From positions 1 through 10,278 of the forward strand of contig JAHDDN010000176.1 in the NCBI GenBank assembly GCA_020629335.1: a stretch of 10,278 nucleotides of DNA, in the 5' to 3' direction. Within the stretch, counting starts at the first letter, position 1. Every line of letters begins with the position of its first letter. Shown in pieces: positions 7,522 through 10,278 of this stretch. This DNA is from Chitinophagales bacterium. GTDB lineage: Bacteria; Bacteroidota; Bacteroidia; Chitinophagales; UBA2359. The notes under the pieces were generated by a model. The model was given only the letters and a program-made list of their open reading frames with translations. It had not been told where the DNA came from and did not search any database. The position numbers were made by a program, and so were the translations under genes.

Positions 7522-8307
7522 ATGTTTGATACCATTAATTATGAACTTAAGGACAATGTAGCTTATATAACGCTCAATCGACCTGAAAGCTATAACTCGA
7601 TTAATGAGCAGTTAGGTCAAGAATTTATCAAAGCCTTTACGATGGCTAAGGAAGATGAGGAGGTGCGTGTAGTAGTACTTACAGGTGCTGGCGAGAAAGC
7701 TTTTTGTTCTGGTCAGGACCTGAAGGAAGTGGAAGGTTCTGCTAATCAGTTTAATTTAGGGGTGTCGGTGGAGAATCGCTATAATAAGATGGTTCGGTCT
7801 ATGGTTGATTTGCCTAAGCCTATTGTGGGAAGAGTGAATGGGGTAGCTGCTGGTGCAGGTTGTTCTTTTGCTTTGGCATGTGATATTTTGGTCGCTTCAG
7901 AGAATGCTTCAATGATAGAGGTGTTTGTGAATATTGGTTTGGTGTTGGACTCTGGCTCTTCTTTCTTTTTGCCTCGTATCGTGGGGAGTAAGAAGGCATT
8001 TGAGCTATGTACTTTAGGTTCTAAAGTGAAGGCAGCAGATGCATTAGAATTGGGTTTAGTCAATCGAGTAGTGCCAATGTCGGAATTAGATGAGGAGGTA
8101 AAAAAATTCACAGACTATTATCGAAAAGCGCCGACTAAAGCGATTGGTATGATTAAAAAGATGCTGTATAAGTCTCATCAGTCAGACATCAATCAGATGT
8201 TGGAGTATGAGTTTTTCTATCAAGATATGGCGGGTCGCTCAGAGGATTATCAGGAAGGCGTAAGGGCCTTTAATGAAAAACGTAAGCCTGAGTTTAAGGG
8301 AAAATAG
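7522..8307 (+). CDS. Enoyl-CoA hydratase/isomerase family protein, PaaG-like
   Basis: 261-residue crotonase-fold enzyme acting on an acyl-CoA thioester in the cytoplasm; full length for the family. ITLNRPESYNSI (16-27), FCSGQDL (61-67) and NGVAAGAGCSFALACD (106-121) form the CoA-binding and oxyanion-hole parts. The C-terminus ends EGVRAFNEKRKPEFKGK as usual. The two Glu residues of true hydratases (E144/E164 in rat mitochondrial enzyme) align with S115 and V136 here. Instead D143 in GLVLDSGSS matches the catalytic Asp of PaaG, the ring-1,2-epoxyphenylacetyl-CoA isomerase and delta3-delta2-enoyl-CoA isomerase group (GLVPDSGGT). An isomerase role in phenylacetate or unsaturated fatty-acid breakdown is therefore more likely than hydration. 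No other paa genes are in the window. The start follows A-rich sequence (AAAAATACAAAAGAT) without a Shine-Dalgarno motif. Confidence 0.9.
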   Translation: MFDTINYELKDNVAYITLNRPESYNSINEQLGQEFIKAFTMAKEDEEVRVVVLTGAGEKAFCSGQDLKEVEGSANQFNLGVSVENRYNKMVRSMVDLPKPIVGRVNGVAAGAGCSFALACDILVASENASMIEVFVNIGLVLDSGSSFFLPRIVGSKKAFELCTLGSKVKAADALELGLVNRVVPMSELDEEVKKFTDYYRKAPTKAIGMIKKMLYKSHQSDINQMLEYEFFYQDMAGRSEDYQEGVRAFNEKRKPEFKGK

Positions 8308-8450
8308 GCTTAGGGATGGTAGCGGTATGTGGCGTCCATGCTGTGACTTACGGAGCTTAGGTACGCGCAGGCTGGCCTGAAAGGCAGACAAGCGGGCCTT
8401 AGCGGAGTAGGAACGGCATAGCCACATAATAGCGGACAGCCCGACGGCTG
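8308..8450 (+). ncRNA. GC-rich foldable intergenic element (candidate structured RNA or dispersed element)
   Basis: Begins immediately after the crotonase stop. Positions 8341-8450 are 60% GC (66 of 110), in sharp contrast to the neighbouring AT-rich DNA. A long-range stem TATGTGGC (8326-8333) / GCCACATA (8421-8428) encloses a second one, ATGCTG (8338-8343) / CGGCAT (8414-8419, one wobble). Inside are GCCT-GAA-AGGC (8375-8385), and outside to the right CAGCC-CGAC-GGCTG (8437-8450). GCTTAGG occurs at 8308 and 8355, and AGCGG at 8321, 8391, 8401 and 8431. No credible protein is encoded. It resembles GC-rich intergenic elements I recall from other Bacteroidota, but the family cannot be named from sequence alone. 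Confidence 0.5.
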
Positions 8451-8463
8451 CGCTTCGCTTGCA

Positions 8464-8491
8464 ATGCGTAATGCATAATGATGAATGATAA
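8464..8491 (+). repeat. Four degenerate 7-mer tandem repeats
   Basis: ATGCGTA, ATGCATA, ATGATGA and ATGATAA follow one another without gaps, right after the GC-rich element. The units decay progressively. They mark the right edge of the GC-rich segment. Confidence 0.5.
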
Positions 8492-8505
8492 ATATTTTAG
8501 TTTAT

Positions 8506-8533
8506 GCTGCGTACTCGCCTCTGCTGGCGCAGC
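8506..8533. other. Small GC-rich inverted repeat
   Basis: GCTGCG (8506-8511) and CGCAGC (8528-8533) can pair. Alternatives inside are CGCC-N6-GGCG (8516-8529) and GCTG-GCG-CAGC (8523-8533). AGCGG recurs at 8531, as in the element at 8308-8450, so this may be its detached right part. Confidence 0.35.
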
Positions 8534-8550
8534 GGGAAGCCCCAAATAGT

Positions 8551-8590
8551 TATTGTCGTTAGAGACAAGGCATGCCTTGTCTGTACAATA
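8551..8590. repeat. Perfect 20-bp palindrome with flanking arms
   Basis: AGACAAGGCATGCCTTGTCT (8563-8582) is its own reverse complement. TATTGT (8551-8556) and ACAATA (8585-8590) extend the dyad outside a 6-nt/2-nt internal loop. It is not followed by a U-tract and is separate from the terminator at 8663. Candidate dispersed palindromic repeat or protein-binding site. Confidence 0.7.
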
Positions 8591-8605
8591 TTAGTGTGAA
8601 ATTTG

Positions 8606-8638
8606 ATATAGCACAAGTGAAAAATACTTGCGCTATAT
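8606..8638. repeat. 28-nt dispersed repeat, copy 2, as a 13-bp hairpin
   Basis: ATATAGCACAAGT (8606-8618) and ACTTGCGCTATAT (8626-8638) form a 13-bp stem with one A/C mismatch (G-U on the other strand) around GAAAAAT. Positions 8610-8637 match the reverse complement of 103-130 at 25 of 28 bases. The terminator at 8663 begins 25 nt after the repeat. Confidence 0.65.
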
Positions 8639-8662
8639 GGTGTCGGACGAAATAAAAATAAG

Positions 8663-8694
8663 AAAAGCCCTTGGAAATTACTCCAAGGGCTTTT
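8663..8694. terminator. Bidirectional terminator between crotonase and asd
   Basis: AAAAGCCCTTGGA (8663-8675) pairs perfectly with TCCAAGGGCTTTT (8682-8694) around AATTAC. T-rich tails occur on both strands. It serves asd, whose stop is 22 nt away, and also the plus-strand transcript, although that one would have a 355-nt 3' region. Confidence 0.88.
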
Positions 8695-8716
8695 GTGTTT
8701 TATGTTGAACAGCTGA

Positions 8717-9742
8717 TTAGGCTGTTGTTTGTAGAGAATTGGCTTTAAGTAGTCCTTTTTCCATTAGATATTCTGCGATTTGCACGGCATTAGTTGCTGC
8801 GCCTTTACGGAGATTATCGGAAACGATCCATAGGTTGAGGCTATTTGGAGCTGATTCATCTCTACGGATACGGCCTACGAATACGTCATCTTTGCCTTGT
8901 GCTTGAAGTGGCATAGGGTAGACGTTGTTTTGTGGGTCATCCATGACGGTAACGCCAGGAGCCTGCTGAAGCAATTCTCGTAATTCATGGAGGTCATATT
9001 CCATATCGAAGGTGATATTTACGCATTCAGAGTGGCCGCCTATTACGGGAACACGTACTGCTGTAGCGGTAATACCTATTTGATCATCACGCATGATTTT
9101 GCGTGTCTCATTGACTAGTTTGAGTTCTTCTTTGGTGTAACCATTATCGAAGAATACATCGCAGTGAGGTAGGCAATTTAGATCGATTTGGTGAGGATAA
9201 GCTGCTTCCACTGTTTCGCCAGGTAAGTGGCTACGCTCGGCACTCATTTGAGCGACGGCTTTTTTGCCAGTACCTGTGATCGATTGGTAGGTTGAAATGA
9301 CTAATCTGTTAATTTTATATTTTTCGTGCAATGGGCCTAATGCTACGACCATTTGTATGGTAGAGCAGTTAGGGTTGGCGATGATTTTATCGTCTGCGGT
9401 TAATGCATCGGCATTAATTTCAGGTACGATTAATTTTTTGTCTTCGTGCATTCTCCAAGCGGATGAATTATCGATGACGGTTGTACCTACTGCTTCAAAT
9501 TCTGGTGCATATTTAAGGGAGGTTCCACCACCAGCTGAAAATAGTGCTAGGTCAGGTTTCATAGAAATTGCGGTTTCCATACTAACTACTTCGTAGTCTT
9601 GCCCTTTAAAAGATAATTTTTGTCCGACTGATCTTTGAGAAGCGACTGGTATGAGTTCAGTGATTGGAAATTTTCTTTCCTCTAATACTTTAAACATGAC
9701 TCTACCAACCATGCCTGTTGCTCCAACAACTGCTACTTTCAT
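8717..9742 (-). CDS. asd: Aspartate-semialdehyde dehydrogenase
   Basis: 341 residues, the usual length. Catalyses NADPH-dependent reduction of aspartyl phosphate to aspartate semialdehyde, the shared step toward lysine, diaminopimelate, threonine and methionine, in the cytoplasm. GATGMVG (7-13) is the dinucleotide-binding loop. SAGGGTS (69-75) and NSSAWRM (92-98) are family motifs. NPNCSTIQ carries the catalytic Cys126. YQSITGTGKKA (152-162) and RVPVIGGHSE (230-239), with His237, complete the active site. The start ATG is followed directly by the Rossmann strand (MKVAVVGATG), leaving no room for another start. The gene is a single minus-strand unit, isolated by terminators on both sides (8663-8694 downstream, 9777-9825 upstream). 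No full promoter consensus was found in the 34 bp between the upstream terminator and the ATG, so its promoter may overlap the terminator (TATATTTT) or lie further upstream. Confidence 0.97.
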   Translation of the reverse strand: MKVAVVGATGMVGRVMFKVLEERKFPITELIPVASQRSVGQKLSFKGQDYEVVSMETAISMKPDLALFSAGGGTSLKYAPEFEAVGTTVIDNSSAWRMHEDKKLIVPEINADALTADDKIIANPNCSTIQMVVALGPLHEKYKINRLVISTYQSITGTGKKAVAQMSAERSHLPGETVEAAYPHQIDLNCLPHCDVFFDNGYTKEELKLVNETRKIMRDDQIGITATAVRVPVIGGHSECVNITFDMEYDLHELRELLQQAPGVTVMDDPQNNVYPMPLQAQGKDDVFVGRIRRDESAPNSLNLWIVSDNLRKGAATNAVQIAEYLMEKGLLKANSLQTTA

Positions 9743-9776
9743 GAGTGATTTATATTTTGAAATTTTAAAAAAAATA

Positions 9777-9825
9777 TAGGGGCTTCCCTTCCTTTGTTTG
9801 AATGCTTCATGAAGGGAAGCCCCTA
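9777..9825 (-). terminator. Intrinsic terminator upstream of asd
   Basis: TAGGGGCTTCCCTTC (9777-9791) and GAAGGGAAGCCCCTA (9811-9825) form a perfect 15-bp stem with a 19-nt loop. On the minus strand it is followed by TATATTTTTTTTAAAA. It should end the transcript of the Gly/Arg/Tyr-rich protein gene. Because asd begins only 34 nt beyond it, an attenuator in an asd leader is an alternative. Confidence 0.8.
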
Positions 9826-9838
9826 GTTATTTTATTAT

Positions 9839-10000
9839 TGAACTCGTTTAAAGTTTTTCTGCTGGCTTGGAAAATAGCTAATTTTACGTATTTCTGCGTT
9901 ATTTTATCGGTACGTAGCGCTGCTATGCACCTCAAAAATGCCTTGAACTACGAAAAATTAGCGGATTTTCAGCTTCACCATAAAACTTTAAACGAGTTCA
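9839..10000. repeat. 162-bp foldback (long imperfect inverted repeat) element
   Basis: The ends are inverted 19-bp repeats: TGAACTCGTTTAAAGTTTT (9839-9857) and its exact complement at 9982-10000. Pairing continues in blocks inward (GAAAAT..GCTAATTTT.CGTA on the left against the complementary blocks at about 9950-9970). It ends in an apical stem GGTACGTAGC (9909-9918) / GCTATGCACC (9922-9931) with a 3-nt loop. It lies between the stop at 10037 and the terminator at 9777-9825. No protein is encoded. Candidate MITE-like or other dispersed palindromic element. Confidence 0.7.
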
Positions 10001-10017
10001 TAGAGCGGATAGCTCTA
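10001..10017. other. Small hairpin next to the foldback element
   Basis: TAGAGC (10001-10006) pairs with GCTCTA (10012-10017) around GGATA. It lies directly outside the right end of the foldback element and 20 nt beyond the stop codon of the minus-strand gene. Confidence 0.3.
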
Positions 10018-10036
10018 AACTATTTGGGTGTCATAT

Positions 10037-10278
10037 TTATTCCGACTCGTCGTAGTAATCGTTGCTGTACTTGTCGTTTTCATTGTAGTAACGATTATCT
10101 CTATTTCGGTCATATCCACCAGAACGGTTTCTGTCATAACCTCCACCGCCTCTGTCGTAACCGCCGCCACGATTTCTATCGTAGCCTCCACCACGGTTTC
10201 TGTCGTAGCCGCCACCGCCGCCGCGGTTTCTGTCGTAGCCGCCACCGCCGCCACGGTTTCTGTCGTAGCCGCCACCGC
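10037..10278 (-). CDS. C-terminal end of a Gly/Arg/Tyr-rich, probably RNA-binding, protein (partial)
   Basis: Only the last 79 codons are present; the gene runs off the right edge. The frame ending at TAA (10037-10039) reads repeated GGGGGYDRNR and GGGYDRNR units, then SGGYDRNRDNRYYNEN, and ends in an acidic YYDESE. This low-complexity Gly/Arg/Tyr tail is typical of small Bacteroidota RNA-recognition-motif (RRM) proteins, whose RRM would lie outside the window; that identity is inference. Three successive units (cggtttc at 10194, 10224, 10254) are exactly 30 bp apart and nearly identical, so the tail can change length by recombination or slippage. Another open frame over this DNA gives an Ala/Thr/Glu-rich product and is rejected. 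The gene is followed by the foldback element and the terminator at 9777-9825. Confidence 0.75.
   Translation of the reverse strand, partial: GGGYDRNRGGGGGYDRNRGGGGGYDRNRGGGYDRNRGGGYDRGGGGYDRNRSGGYDRNRDNRYYNENDKYSNDYYDESE

Noticed and set aside
7779..8111. Minus-strand open frame of 110 codons
   Set aside because: Antisense to the crotonase gene.
8239..8427. Minus-strand open frame of 62 codons
   Set aside because: It overlaps the crotonase C-terminus and the GC-rich element antisense, and resembles no protein.
9297..9596. Plus-strand open frame of 99 codons
   Set aside because: Antisense to the catalytic region of asd.
10015..10275. Minus-strand open frame rich in Ala, Thr, Glu and Val
   Set aside because: It is a shifted reading of the 30-bp repeats. 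The overlapping frame giving GGGYDRNR units with a natural acidic end is the recognisable protein.
10164..10278. Regular repeats considered as a CRISPR array
   Set aside because: Units are contiguous without unique spacers and encode Gly/Arg/Tyr repeats.

Overview
The window reads as chromosomal DNA of a Bacteroidota bacterium, probably of the Saprospiria or a related group. Two large proteins end in type IX secretion (T9SS, type A) sorting domains. Gene starts are preceded by A-rich sequence rather than Shine-Dalgarno motifs. One promoter matches the Bacteroidota consensus TTTG-N19-TAnnTTTG exactly, and an RNA-binding protein has a Gly/Arg/Tyr-rich tail. The order-level placement is inference.

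Left part (1-6510, minus strand): a bidirectional terminator, then two same-strand secreted proteins. Downstream is a 512-residue propeller-like T9SS protein. Upstream is a ~1560-residue pappalysin-like (M43) metalloprotease fused to a beta-helix stalk and a T9SS signal. A 15-bp hairpin separates them. The most interesting point is at the protease N-terminus. The obvious ATG (6426) gives a signal peptide lacking its basic region. The missing basic region lies directly upstream in the same frame, but an ATG at 6507-6509 is cut off from it by a run of exactly ten C (minus strand). One C more, or two fewer, would restore a complete signal peptide. This is either a phase-variable ON/OFF switch captured OFF, or a homopolymer sequencing error.

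Middle (6510-8307, plus strand): a divergent promoter region, a polytopic membrane protein carrying degenerate PAP2-phosphatase motifs, and, 49 bp further on, a crotonase-family enzyme whose residues fit a PaaG-like isomerase better than a hydratase.

Right part (8308-10278): a 409-bp convergent intergenic region full of structure. It holds a 60% GC foldable element right after the crotonase stop, degenerate 7-mer repeats, a perfect 20-bp palindrome, a 28-nt dispersed repeat that also occurs near position 103, and a bidirectional terminator. Then come asd (aspartate-semialdehyde dehydrogenase, minus), a strong terminator, a 162-bp foldback element, and the C-terminal end of a Gly/Arg/Tyr-rich protein that runs off the window.

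No tRNA, rRNA, CRISPR array or transposase gene was seen.
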